Made by a program: the position numbers and the translations under genes | Shown: positions 8,113 through 17,631 of the stretch, piece by piece | How positions within the stretch are numbered: position 1 is the stretch's first letter | Layout: each line of letters starts with the position of its first letter | Notes under the pieces: generated by a model | The model's input: only the letters and a program-made list of their open reading frames with translations | The model's database searches: none | What the model was told of the DNA's origin: nothing | DNA from: Holophaga sp. | GTDB taxonomy: Bacteria; Acidobacteriota; Holophagae; Holophagales; Holophagaceae | DNA: 30,383 nucleotides | Assembly: GCA_031292735.1 (NCBI GenBank) | Contig: JARLGP010000055.1 | Coordinates: 1-30,383, forward strand | Reading direction: 5' to 3'

Positions 8113-9171
8113 ATGACCTCCCCGCCGCCAGCACCCCAGGATCCCACCGACGAGCTCGGCCGGGAGCTGCGCCCGGTTTCGCCCTGGGCCGACGCCTGGC
8201 GCCGGCTGCGGCGCAACCGGATGGCCCTGGCCGGCCTGGTGGTGGTGGCCTGCTACGCGCTGTTCTGCCTGGGGGCGCCGGTGCTGCCCATCCACCCGTA
8301 CGCCGAGCAGGTGGTGGCCCACGAGAACCTGCCGCCCTCGCTGCGCCCGGCCGGGGAGCTCATGCTGGCGGCCCGGACCGGCTACCTGCAGCGGCTGCGG
8401 GCCGCCGAGAACCGCGCCGAGCCCAGCGCCGAGGAGCGGACCGAACTGGCCGACATGGCCAGGGACATCCGCACCCAGGCGGTGCACCGGCGGCACTACT
8501 GGCTGGGCACCGACGAACTGGGCCGGGACATGCTGTCGCGCCTGCTCTACGGCGGCCGGATCTCCATCCTCATCGGCCTGGTGGGCACGGTCACCTCCAT
8601 GCTCCTGGGGGTGGCCCTGGGCAGCATCGCCGGCTACGCCGGCGGCACCGTGGACAACCTGATCATGCGCTTCGTGGACATCCTCTACGGCCTGCCCTAC
8701 ATGCTGCTGGTGATCATCATGATGGCCCTGTTCGGGCGCAACATCCTCAACCTGTTCGTGGCGGTGGCGCTGGTGTCCTGGCTCACCCTGTGCCGGGTGG
8801 TGCGCGGGCAGGTGATCAGCCTCAAGCACGCCGAGTTCGTGGAGGCGGCCCGCTCCATGGGCGCCAGCCCGGCCCGGATCATCTTCCGCCACCTCACCCC
8901 CAACACCCTGGGGGTGATCGTGGTGTTCTCCACCCTCCTGGTGCCGCAGTTCATCATGACCGAATCGTTCCTGTCCTTCCTGGGCCTGGGGGTGTCCGCC
9001 CCGCTGGCCTCCTGGGGCTCCCTGGTGGCCGAGGGGGCCGGGGTGATGTCGCTCTACCCCTGGCAGCTGCTGGGCCCGGCCGTCGCCATGACCGTGTTCC
9101 TGTTCGCCATGAACTTCCTGGGCGACGGCCTGCGCGACGCGCTGGATCCCCAGGGGAGGCGCGGGGCCTGA
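8113..9171 (+). CDS. oppC: Oligopeptide ABC transporter permease OppC
   Basis: A 352-residue partner permease. A short N-terminal tail leads to TM1 around residues 38-57 (MALAGLVVVACYALFCLGAP). Next comes an extended periplasmic segment rich in Arg, Ala and Glu, about residues 75-130, then the conserved LGTDELGRDMLSRLLYGGRI and the five-helix permease core. The EAA loop reads EFVEAARSMGASPARIIFRH, and the end has GDGLRDALDPQGR as in E. coli OppC. E. coli OppC is about 50 residues shorter, and the excess lies in the first periplasmic loop. The gene begins 9 bp after oppB. Confidence 0.94.
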   Translation: MTSPPPAPQDPTDELGRELRPVSPWADAWRRLRRNRMALAGLVVVACYALFCLGAPVLPIHPYAEQVVAHENLPPSLRPAGELMLAARTGYLQRLRAAENRAEPSAEERTELADMARDIRTQAVHRRHYWLGTDELGRDMLSRLLYGGRISILIGLVGTVTSMLLGVALGSIAGYAGGTVDNLIMRFVDILYGLPYMLLVIIMMALFGRNILNLFVAVALVSWLTLCRVVRGQVISLKHAEFVEAARSMGASPARIIFRHLTPNTLGVIVVFSTLLVPQFIMTESFLSFLGLGVSAPLASWGSLVAEGAGVMSLYPWQLLGPAVAMTVFLFAMNFLGDGLRDALDPQGRRGA

Positions 9172-9172
9172 C

Positions 9173-10151
9173 ATGGACGCCGAGACCATCCTGCAGGTGG
9201 AGGACCTGCGCACCCAGTTCCCGAGCGAGGAAGGCCTGGTCAAGGCGGTGGACGGGGTGAGCTTCCGGCTGCGCCGGGGCGAGACCCTGGGCATGGTGGG
9301 CGAATCCGGCTCCGGCAAGAGCGTGACCAACCTCTCCCTGCTCCAGCTGATCGCCCCTCCGGGCCGGATCGCCGGGGGCCGCGCGCTGTTCCACGGCAAG
9401 GACCTGCTGCGGCTGCCCGCACGGGAGCTGCGGGCGGTGCGCGGCGACCGCATCGCCATGATCTTCCAGGACCCCATGACCTCGCTCAACCCGTTCCTGC
9501 GGGTCTCCACCCAGATGATGGAGCCGCTGATGCTGCACCAGGGGCTGGGCCGCAGGGCGGCCCGGGCCCGGGCCGTCGAGCTGCTGCAGCTGGCCGGGTT
9601 CAGCGACGCCGAGCGGCGCATCGAGCAGTACCCCCACCAGTTCTCCGGCGGCATGCGCCAGCGGGTGATGATCGCCATGGGCCTGTCCTGCAACCCGGAG
9701 ATCCTCATCGCCGACGAGCCCACCAGCGCCCTGGACGTGACCATCCAGGCGCAGATCCTCGACCTGATCCGCGACCTCACCCGGCGCCTGGGCACCTCGG
9801 TCATCCTGGTCACCCATTCCCTGGGCGTGGTGGCCGGCATCTGCGACACCCTCTGCGTGATGTACGCCGGGCGGATCGTGGAGCAGGGCCCCACCGTCGA
9901 CCTGTTCGAGTCGCCCCGGCATCCCTACACCCAGGCCCTGATCCGTTCGGTGCCCCGCCTGGACCGCCAGGGCCCGGAGCGCCTGGCCTCCATTCCCGGC
10001 CAGCCGCCCAGCGTCATCGACCTGCCCGATTGCTGCCCCTTCCATCCCCGCTGCGACCAGGCCATGGACCTGTGCCGGCGGCGCTACCCGCCCGCGGCCG
10101 AGGCCGATGGCCGTTCGGTGCAGTGCTGGCTCCATGCGGAGGAGGCCCCGC

Positions 10152-10162
<11 letters not shown>
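9173..10162 (+). CDS. oppD: Oligopeptide ABC transporter ATPase OppD
   Basis: A 329-residue ATP-binding subunit. It has Walker A GESGSGKS (43-50), Q-loop IFQDPMTSLNPF, signature FSGGMRQR, Walker B ILIADEPTSALD, and the switch His in VTHSLGV. The C-terminal oligopeptide-transporter extension carries a Cys cluster (DCCPFHPRC, DLC, QCW), known in Opp/Dpp ATPases and in some of them linked to an Fe-S cluster. The ATG lies 1 bp after the oppC stop. It pairs with OppF to power import. Confidence 0.95.
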
Positions 10163-11121
<959 letters not shown>

Positions 11122-11135
<14 letters not shown>

Positions 11136-12474
11136 CGGCCTGAAGCGGGACCTGTCGCTGGTTCAGGCGGTGGCCCTGAACATGATCGACATGGTCGGCA
11201 TCGGCCCCTTCGTGGTGCTGCCGCTGGTGATCGGCATCATGGGCGGGCCGCAGCACATCGTCGCGTGGATCGCCGGCGCCCTGCTGGCCATGGTGGACGG
11301 CTGCATCTGGGCCGAGTTCGGCGCGGCCATGCCGCGGGCGGGCGGCAGCTACGTCTTCCTGCGGGAATCCTACGGCAGCTGGGGCAAGATGATCTCGTTC
11401 CTGTTCATCTGGCAGACCATGATCCAGGCCCCCCTGGTGGTGGCCAGCGGCGCCATCGGCTTCGCCCAGTACCTGTCCTTCCTGGTGCCCCTGAACGGCT
11501 TCACCCGGCGGGCCGCCTCGGGCGCGCTGGTGATCGCCCTGACCTTCATCCTGTACCGGAAGATCGCCACCATCGGCAAGATCACCCTGGCCCTGTGGAT
11601 CACCGTGCTGGGCATCCTGGCCTGGTTCATCATCGGCGGGCTGTCCCGGTTCGACCCCCGGCTGGCGTTCAGCTACCCCCCCGGCGCCTGGGACCTGAAA
11701 TGGGCCTTCTGGGTGGCCCTGGGCCAGGCCACCGTGAAGACCATGTATTCCTACCTGGGCTACTACAACGTGAACCACCTGGGCGGCGAGATCCGCGATC
11801 CGGAAAAGAACATCCCCCGGGCCATCTTCATCTCCATCATCGGCATCGGCGTCATCTACCTGGCCATGCAGTACGCGGTGATCGGGGTGATCCCCTGGCG
11901 CGAGGCGCAGGCCTCGCCGTTCATCGTCAGCACCCTGATCCAGCGGCTCTACGGCCACGCCGCGGCCGACCTCGCCACCGTCCTGGTGCTGTGGATCGCC
12001 TTCGCCTCGCTGTTCGCGGTGATGCTCGGCTACTCGCGCATCCCGTACGCCGCGGCGCTGGACGGGAACTTCTTCGCGGTGATGGGCAAGCTCCATCCCA
12101 CCAAGGGCTTCCCCCATGTCTCGCTGCTCTGGCTGGGAGGCACCGCCTTCGTGTTCAGCCTGCTGTTCCGGCTGAGCGACGTGATCAACGCCATCCTGGC
12201 CATGCGGATCCTGGTGCAGTTCATCGGCGGCGCGGTGGGGCTGATGCTGCTGCACCGGCGCATCGGCACCCGGTTCCCGTTCCGCATGTGGCTCTACCCG
12301 CTGCCGGCCCTGGTCGCCATCGTGCTCTGGTGCTCCATCCTGGCGTCCACCGGCTGGCGCTTCGCCCTTTCGGGGCTGGCCCTGACCCTGCTGGGGGCCA
12401 TCGTCTACCTGGCCCTGCACGGGGTGCCGCGCGCCCCGCGGGTTGACCGGGAGGAACCCGGCCGCGGAGCCTGA
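11122..12474 (+). CDS. APC-superfamily amino-acid permease
   Basis: A 450-residue inner-membrane transporter with about 12 hydrophobic helices. The N-terminal signature is family-typical: LKRDLSLVQAVALNMIDMVG then GIGPFVVLPLVIGIMGGPQ, followed by AEFGAAMPRAGGSYVFLRE, the conserved TM1-TM3 region of amino-acid/polyamine permeases. The C-terminal end is a basic, proline-containing tail. The ATG at 11122 lies inside the 3' end of oppF (14-nt overlap) without a clear ribosome site, so expression is probably coupled to oppF. Placement in the opp operon suggests uptake or exchange of amino acids released from imported peptides. Its substrate is unknown. Confidence 0.9.
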
Positions 12475-12476
12475 CC

Positions 12477-12703
12477 ATGGACCTTTACGGGGACAAGGAT
12501 CCCTTTTCCATCCTCATCACCGATTCCGGCCTTGGCGGCATGTCCGTCTGCGCCGAGGTGATCCGGGGGCTCGCCCGGAGCCGGGCGCCGCGCCACGTGG
12601 CCATCACCTTCTTCAACTCCCGCCCGGAGCCAAACGGGGGCTACAGCCTCACGGCTGGAGCCCGGAAAAGGTGGCGGCGATCATTGCGTTGCCCTATTAT
12701 TGA
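12477..12703 (+). pseudogene. Truncated, frameshifted Asp/Glu racemase-like gene (MurI superfamily)
   Basis: The ATG lies 2 bp after the permease stop. The first ~55 codons look like the N-terminus of an aspartate/glutamate racemase: ILITDSGLGGMSVCAEVI with the DSG active-site motif, then AITFFNSRPEPNGGYSLTA. From about 12657 the first frame turns into arginine-rich nonsense (ARKRWRRSLRC). The +2 frame instead reads SPEKVAAIIAL, a natural continuation, and then stops at 12701-12703. The simplest reading is a small indel near 12657-12658 followed by loss of the rest of the gene at about 12690, where composition turns AT-rich. Neither catalytic Cys is encoded, so no activity is expected. Unbroken relatives are about 250-400 residues long. 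That this is a racemase relic rather than a short genuine gene is inference from the motif. Confidence 0.65.
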
Positions 12704-12813
12704 ACTATGTTTAATTTATTAATCACATTCCCATCCTGCCCAGGCACTCCGGCGCCACCCCCCTCGCCAAAGGGCTGTGGCTTTCCTTCTGCCTGTTATG
12801 GGCCGCGGGGTCC

Positions 12814-14043
12814 GTGCGTCTGGCGGCGGAGCCTGGCCCCGACACGGTTCGTTTCCGAAATACCTCCACCGTGAAATGGCAATTAAAGGTCAGCTCGACA
12901 GCCTGGACCCAAGGCCTGCGGTTGCTGCCGGGCCCGGATGGCAGGGTTCCCGCCCTCAGCTTCCGGCATTTCATTCATGTTCCTCCCAGCGAATGGGTCG
13001 AGGTGAGTTGGCCCATGAAGCCGGGAACCAAGAAGCCGGTAACCTTGAAGCTCGCCATCCCCATCGCCCCCGATGGCAGGAACCAGAATCCCTTCAGCTA
13101 CAGGGTCATTTTCCGGCGGAGCCCAGGCAAGCTCTCGGTGGCCATGGGCGCTCTTGTGGAGACCCCTCCGGGCTACGTGCCGCCGTTCACGGTCGATCAA
13201 AATATCGTCACCATCACCCGTTCCCGCTGGGATTCCCCGGGTGAGAGATCCTCCAGCAGTTCCTCTTCGGGCGGGCCGTCCTCTGGACTGGCCGCCCTGG
13301 GCTCCGCCCCGGTCCCGCCCCCTGCGGACTTCGCCTTGCCCCCCCCCGCTCTCGTCAGGCCGGCGCCCTTAGCTCCCGGCGATGGCCCAGCGCCTTCCAG
13401 AAAGCGAAAAGATCCCGCGGACGGGGAGCTGCCCCCTTCACTCCGGCCCCGGTTCGCCCCCCCGGTCCCCAAGGCAAAGGAGCCTGGCGACACCCCAGTC
13501 GAAGGGCCCCCCAGGTTCGTGAGAATCAGCAATCATTCCGGATCCAATTGGTTCCTGGAATTCGAAAAAGCCTTTGACCCGCACAACCCGGTGGTCTGGA
13601 AGAAAGACCGGCACCATGCCCTCAAGGCCGTGCCCCCCAAGGACGCCCATACCGATGAAATCGAAGTGGTCCTCGCCCCCCGGACGTATTATCGGATCCC
13701 TGCGCACGGTCGACGCTACCTCCTGCTTGGCAGGGGGACTGAAAGGCTCCGGGCCCGTCTTTGGGATGCGCAGCAGCAGGCCAACCCCTTCGGCGTCGCC
13801 CTGGTGCTGACCCACGCGGTGGACGCCCCGGCGGCGACCTTCACCCTCGCCGATCCGGCAAGGATGGACTCGACCCTGGATGGGCTCATCCACCAGACCC
13901 TGGGTTTTGGCCCGAACCAGATCATCTTGAAAACGGACGGCTGGGATCCCGCCCTGGTGGTGGCCGATCCGGAAAGAGGTCTGTATGAGGGCTCTCCGGC
14001 GCCGCAGGGGCCCCCACGCGAGGAAGGCAAGGGTTCCCGCTGA
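12814..14043 (+). CDS. Hypothetical secreted protein with two copies of a beta-rich module
   Basis: Function not recognised. From the GTG at 12814 the protein has 409 residues: module A (about 11-135), a Ser/Pro/Gly-rich linker (about 140-230, with a run of seven Ser), and module B (about 235-390). Both modules begin with the same pattern, VRFRNTSTVKWQLKV and FVRISNHSGSNWFLEF, and later share an NPF-containing strand pair, IAPDGRNQNPFSYRVIF and RLWDAQQQANPFGVALVL. The frame stays open upstream to 12715. That extension encodes a convincing signal peptide (AKGLWLSFCLLWAAGSVRLA), but no ATG, GTG or TTG lies before it in frame, only ATT or CTG codons. The protein is therefore either exported from an unusual start, or the original start was lost when the segment inserted. 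The stop at 14043 lies 86 bp before the MscS gene. Confidence 0.6.
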   Translation: MRLAAEPGPDTVRFRNTSTVKWQLKVSSTAWTQGLRLLPGPDGRVPALSFRHFIHVPPSEWVEVSWPMKPGTKKPVTLKLAIPIAPDGRNQNPFSYRVIFRRSPGKLSVAMGALVETPPGYVPPFTVDQNIVTITRSRWDSPGERSSSSSSSGGPSSGLAALGSAPVPPPADFALPPPALVRPAPLAPGDGPAPSRKRKDPADGELPPSLRPRFAPPVPKAKEPGDTPVEGPPRFVRISNHSGSNWFLEFEKAFDPHNPVVWKKDRHHALKAVPPKDAHTDEIEVVLAPRTYYRIPAHGRRYLLLGRGTERLRARLWDAQQQANPFGVALVLTHAVDAPAATFTLADPARMDSTLDGLIHQTLGFGPNQIILKTDGWDPALVVADPERGLYEGSPAPQGPPREEGKGSR

Positions 14044-14129
14044 ACGGAGGCCGGGCGCAGCCTTAAAATCATCTAGGTTTTGGCGAACTGCCCGCTAGGC
14101 TTGCCTGGGTCATCCCCTGGGAGGCGAGC

Positions 14130-15206
14130 ATGGATTGGCATGCATTCCATCTTCAGAGCCTGGAACGGGCCGGCATCGCCACCGGCCTGTTGCTGGCCAC
14201 CACGCTGGCGGGTCTGGCGGCGTCCCGGGTGCTGTTCTTTTTGCTCATGCGCCTGGCCACGCGGGCCGCCACGCCCTTGAGCACGCTTCTGGTCCAGCGT
14301 TTGCGCGGCCCCTTGCGGCTGCTGCTGCCCCTGCTCGCGGTCATGCTGGCGGTACCGCCCCTGGCCCTTTCCGCGCCGGCCATCGAGTTCCTGAACCACC
14401 TGTTCAGCCTTTGCACCATCGCCGCGATCACCTGGATCTTCATCAACAGCGCCCTCACCGGACGGGACCTGATCCTGAGCCGCTTCAACATGCAGTCGGA
14501 GGACAACCTCGAGGCGCGAACCGTCCACACCCAGCTCACCATTCTGGTCAAGCTCGTGCTGGTCGCCATCATGCTCGTCGCGGCGGCCACCATGTTGATG
14601 ACCTTCGATTCGATCCGCCATGTGGGAGTCAGCCTGCTCGCCTCGGCCGGGATGATCGGCATCATCCTGGGCTTCGCCGCCCAGCACAGCCTGGCCACCT
14701 TCGTCGCCGGCCTGCAGATCGCCTTCACCCAGCCGATCCGCATCGACGATGTGGTCATCGTCGAGGGCGAATGGGGCAAGATCGAAGAGATCACCTTGAC
14801 CTACGTGGTGGTCAAGCTCTGGGACCTGCGACGGCTGGTGGTGCCGGTCACCTATTTCCTGGAGAAGCCCTTCCAGAACTGGACCCGGAGCTCAGCCAAC
14901 CTGCTGGGCACGGTGTTCCTGTACGTGGACTATTCGGTACCGGTGGACGCGGTGCGCACGGAACTGCAGGTGATCCTCCAGGCTTCCGACAAATGGGACG
15001 GCCTGACGTCCGGGGCGCAGGTGACCAACTGCACCGAGCGGACCGTGGAACTTCGCCTCCTGATGAGCGCGGCCGATTCCTCCAAAGCCTTCGACCTGCG
15101 GTGCGAGGTGCGGGAGAAATTGCTGGCGTTCCTGCAGAAGGATTTTCCAGACAGCCTGCCCAGGGTGCGGCTGCACTCGGTGGCGGCCCTGGCGGTTCCG
15201 GAGTGA
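14130..15206 (+). CDS. MscS-family small-conductance mechanosensitive channel
   Basis: A 358-residue inner-membrane channel that opens under membrane tension to release solutes during hypo-osmotic shock. Hydrophobic segments lie near residues 14-40, 60-80, 86-108 and 135-160. The pore helix follows around 165-195, with the small-residue pattern ASAGMIGIILGFAAQHSLAT, then the beta-domain motif PIRIDDVVIVEGEWGKIEEI, and LWDLRRLVVPVTYFLEKPFQNWTR. The soluble alpha/beta C-terminal domain follows. Five predicted helices make it larger than E. coli MscS (three) and nearer to YnaI-like members. GGGAGG at 14119-14124 supports the start. It sits between two genes encoding the same secreted module. Confidence 0.9.
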   Translation: MDWHAFHLQSLERAGIATGLLLATTLAGLAASRVLFFLLMRLATRAATPLSTLLVQRLRGPLRLLLPLLAVMLAVPPLALSAPAIEFLNHLFSLCTIAAITWIFINSALTGRDLILSRFNMQSEDNLEARTVHTQLTILVKLVLVAIMLVAAATMLMTFDSIRHVGVSLLASAGMIGIILGFAAQHSLATFVAGLQIAFTQPIRIDDVVIVEGEWGKIEEITLTYVVVKLWDLRRLVVPVTYFLEKPFQNWTRSSANLLGTVFLYVDYSVPVDAVRTELQVILQASDKWDGLTSGAQVTNCTERTVELRLLMSAADSSKAFDLRCEVREKLLAFLQKDFPDSLPRVRLHSVAALAVPE

Positions 15207-15285
15207 AGTCATCATCCGGAGCACCTCGAGGGTCCGCTCCAGGCAGGAGGTGGAGATGCGTTTTTGCGGGATCCCGGATCCGGAC

Positions 15286-15313
15286 TTGACTTGTTAAAAA
15301 TTATTAATATTAT
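15286..15313 (+). promoter_or_regulatory. Probable sigma70-type promoter for the secreted protein gene
   Basis: TTGACT (15286-15291), a 16-bp spacer and TATTAT (15308-15313) give five of six consensus matches in each hexamer. The spacer is AT-rich. It lies about 40 bp upstream of the ATG at 15352. It is the clearest consensus promoter noticed in the window and lies in the accessory segment. Confidence 0.55.
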
Positions 15314-15351
15314 GTCAAAGAGGACCGAGCGCCGATCCGTTGAGGATGATG

Positions 15352-16695
15352 ATGGTGAATTTTCGTGATTATCCCTTTCGTCATTCCATCGTAGTGGCCG
15401 TGACCTGCCTGGCAGGAGCTTCCCTGGCCCAGGCGGCATGGACTCCCCTGATCAAAGAAATAATAAATAATTCAAGCGATATCTGGACCATTGATTTCTC
15501 CGCACAGCCGACGGCCCGGCTGGGCTATTTTATCGGCCATGGGACCGCCGGGAGCGGATCTGGATCCGGACCAGGAGCTGTCGCGGAATGCAAAGGGACC
15601 GCAGTGCTTCGGCCCGGCGAGATCCTGGGCTTCTACGTGGATGAAATCGGCCCCGGGCGGCGGCAGGGCTGCGATCTGCGCTTCCGGATATGGGACAATG
15701 CCGCCCCCAAGGGCGAACTGGTGGGCGTCCTGAACGTGGAAATGCCCGGCACCAACTCCAGCTTCAGCGAGGAGCCCGATGGTGCCGCCCGTGGCCCGCG
15801 GCCGCCCGTGGTGGTGGCGTCCACCATGATCAGCATCAACAACCCCGGTGCGCCGGCGCCAGGTCATGCGGAGACGAAAACCGAGACCAAGCTTGACGGC
15901 AAAGGCTCTCTGCCAAACTTGTCCGATGAGGACCGGGAGGCTGGGGCGACCCGACCCGAAGGGTCCTATACGGTTGGGAGAATTCGCCGGAGGGACGATT
16001 GGGGTGAATGGCCGAACTGGGCGACGGCCTTGCACCAGGATGGGAACAGAATGTCGTCAGCGAGTCTGTATGAAATCTTCGTCAACACGATATTCCAATA
16101 TTACACGAGGAAACTGGTTGGCTACGACGCCAATTTAAACTATGACCAGTACCCGACTCTCCCGCGGGAAAATTATGATGGGAATTATACGAAGTGGCTT
16201 GGGCTTTTCTGTCATCCGCGGGGCGTGAACCTGTTTCCGATACCGGCTCCCGGAAGTGATTTCAGCCAATTCAAGAAATATCAGGCGGCCCTTGAGATGG
16301 CAAGGAGGTCGCTGGAGAACAATAGCAGTTTCCGCAGGCTTGCCGTTGCTTATATGAGGGAAAAAATCATATGTGAAAAGCTTATTGAGGCCGGGAGTAT
16401 TCAACGGAATAAAACGGGAAGTTCAAAAGAAATCAATAGATTGAGCTCAAACAGCAGCCTGCTATGTAATACTTTACAAATAATGCTATATAATTGGATG
16501 GATCAAGCTTATGCTCAATTCGTAAACAAGTACCAGCATACCTCCGACCCTGAATCCGGGGCTCCGCTCTATGTTTTTTATCCGGCCTTTTTGAGTGAGC
16601 CTTTTTACAGCAAAATCATGGAACGTATGCCGGTATATGAGCGGCCTGTGACCGAAGTGGAGGGCATCCCGCTCCCCTTGGTTCAAAGGTGGTGA
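15352..16695 (+). CDS. Hypothetical secreted protein: beta-rich module plus unknown C-terminal domain
   Basis: Function not recognised; 447 residues from the third of three consecutive ATGs, chosen because GAGG lies 6 nt before it. A TTG at 15340 is also in frame. A signal peptide occupies about residues 1-29 (FRHSIVVAVTCLAGASLAQA). The module at about 33-165 resembles those of the gene at 12814-14043: it opens KEIINNSSDIWTIDF, has RIWDNAAPKGELVGVLNV at 112-129, and ends STMISINNPG. A charged linker leads to a predominantly helical C-terminal region (about 230-447) rich in Asn, Tyr, Lys and Ser, whose codons are clearly lower in GC than the N-terminal half. No catalytic motif was recognised. 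A toxin-like or effector-like role is possible from the modular layout, but nothing proves it. Confidence 0.7.
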   Translation: MVNFRDYPFRHSIVVAVTCLAGASLAQAAWTPLIKEIINNSSDIWTIDFSAQPTARLGYFIGHGTAGSGSGSGPGAVAECKGTAVLRPGEILGFYVDEIGPGRRQGCDLRFRIWDNAAPKGELVGVLNVEMPGTNSSFSEEPDGAARGPRPPVVVASTMISINNPGAPAPGHAETKTETKLDGKGSLPNLSDEDREAGATRPEGSYTVGRIRRRDDWGEWPNWATALHQDGNRMSSASLYEIFVNTIFQYYTRKLVGYDANLNYDQYPTLPRENYDGNYTKWLGLFCHPRGVNLFPIPAPGSDFSQFKKYQAALEMARRSLENNSSFRRLAVAYMREKIICEKLIEAGSIQRNKTGSSKEINRLSSNSSLLCNTLQIMLYNWMDQAYAQFVNKYQHTSDPESGAPLYVFYPAFLSEPFYSKIMERMPVYERPVTEVEGIPLPLVQRW

Positions 16696-16758
16696 TTGAT
16701 TTTTTATAGGCGCCCCTAGGCAAAAACCACTTTCGACCGTGCCGTACTCCGGGCTCGG

Positions 16759-17457
16759 CTAGCGTTGCCACTCCCCGCAGGCCGCCTGGAATAGTTGCAG
16801 GTGCCCCGGCTGATCGATCCACCAGGTGGCGAACGCCTTGCCCAGCCGCTGCCCGGCTTCCACGTCGCTGGGGTAGTGGACCCCGCCCAGCACCCGGTCG
16901 GTGCCCAGGAGGTTGCCGGCGGCGCAGATGGCCACGTGGTCGTCCGGATCCAGCTGGCACAGGATCTGGGCGTACAGCACCCCCAGGGTGGCGTGCCGGC
17001 TGGGGTAGGCGAAGCCCACCGGCTCCGGCAGGACCGGAGCCACCGCCGGGAAGCTCTGGACGGGGAGGGGGCGGAGGAAGGTGTTGCCGAGGGATTCCAG
17101 GAGCGGCGTCACGTCCTCCCGGGCCTGCTCCAGGAGCGCCGCGGTCCTGGGGAAGTCGGCGATCTCGACGGGCCGGGGCGTCGCGCTGGCGGTGACGCCC
17201 GGGTGGACGGCGCCGGCGAAGCAGCCGAAGCTGGGGGTGGTTTCGCTGCGGGCCCGGGCCACGTCCTGGGCGGTGCGGGAATTCTGCAGCCAGAGCATGA
17301 TGGCCAGTTCGCTCTGGGCCGTCACGGTGCCGGGCTGGGGGTAGAGCCCCACCACGGCCAGCCAGTCCGGTTCCACCGGCGCGGCCGCGGAAAGCGGGGA
17401 AAAGCTGGCGCCGACCAGCGCCAGGGTAAACAGGGAACTCCAGTGCAGACGCTTCAT
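16759..17457 (-). CDS. Secreted PAP2 / class A acid phosphatase-like protein
   Basis: A 232-residue protein with a signal peptide (MKRLHWSSLFTLALVGASFS, ending near SAAAP), so periplasmic. The ATG at 17457 is preceded by GGAGG at ideal spacing. The class A acid phosphatase/PAP2 active-site blocks are recognisable: LRPLPVQ, then PSRHATLG (PSGH in many members), then RVLGGVHYPSDVEAG, which supplies the Arg, His and Asp of the third block. The Lys that normally lies seven residues before the RP of block one appears to be Ser (SLGNTFLRP), and PSRH differs from PSGH. The enzyme would release phosphate from phosphomonoesters. It converges on the preceding gene and diverges from the amidotransferase gene. 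Confidence 0.8.
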   Translation of the reverse strand: MKRLHWSSLFTLALVGASFSPLSAAAPVEPDWLAVVGLYPQPGTVTAQSELAIMLWLQNSRTAQDVARARSETTPSFGCFAGAVHPGVTASATPRPVEIADFPRTAALLEQAREDVTPLLESLGNTFLRPLPVQSFPAVAPVLPEPVGFAYPSRHATLGVLYAQILCQLDPDDHVAICAAGNLLGTDRVLGGVHYPSDVEAGQRLGKAFATWWIDQPGHLQLFQAACGEWQR

Positions 17458-17631
17458 GCGATCCTCCGGAAAGAGCAGAGAGTCTGCCACCATTCGCCTA
17501 AAGATTATCCATAAAAATTGTTTTAATTAATAGTTATGACGTATTATTAAATCTATTACGAAGGGGCGAACCGGAAAGCGGGCGCCGGCCCCGGCCGCCC
17601 ATGGTTTACTGGAACCCAGGAAGGGGGCTCC

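Larger units (their letters stand above)
12690..17565. other. Accessory segment of foreign character
   Basis: The segment starts where the racemase is cut off and ends in an AT-rich patch before the amidotransferase. Three AT-rich intergenic patches (12693-12730, 15291-15315, 17505-17560) contrast with the GC-rich surroundings, and the 3' half of the gene at 15352-16695 is itself low in GC. The genes in it are two unrecognised secreted proteins, an MscS channel and a PAP2-type phosphatase. No integrase, transposase, tRNA end, terminal inverted repeat or target duplication was found, so the mechanism of acquisition is not visible. The limits are approximate. Confidence 0.5.
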
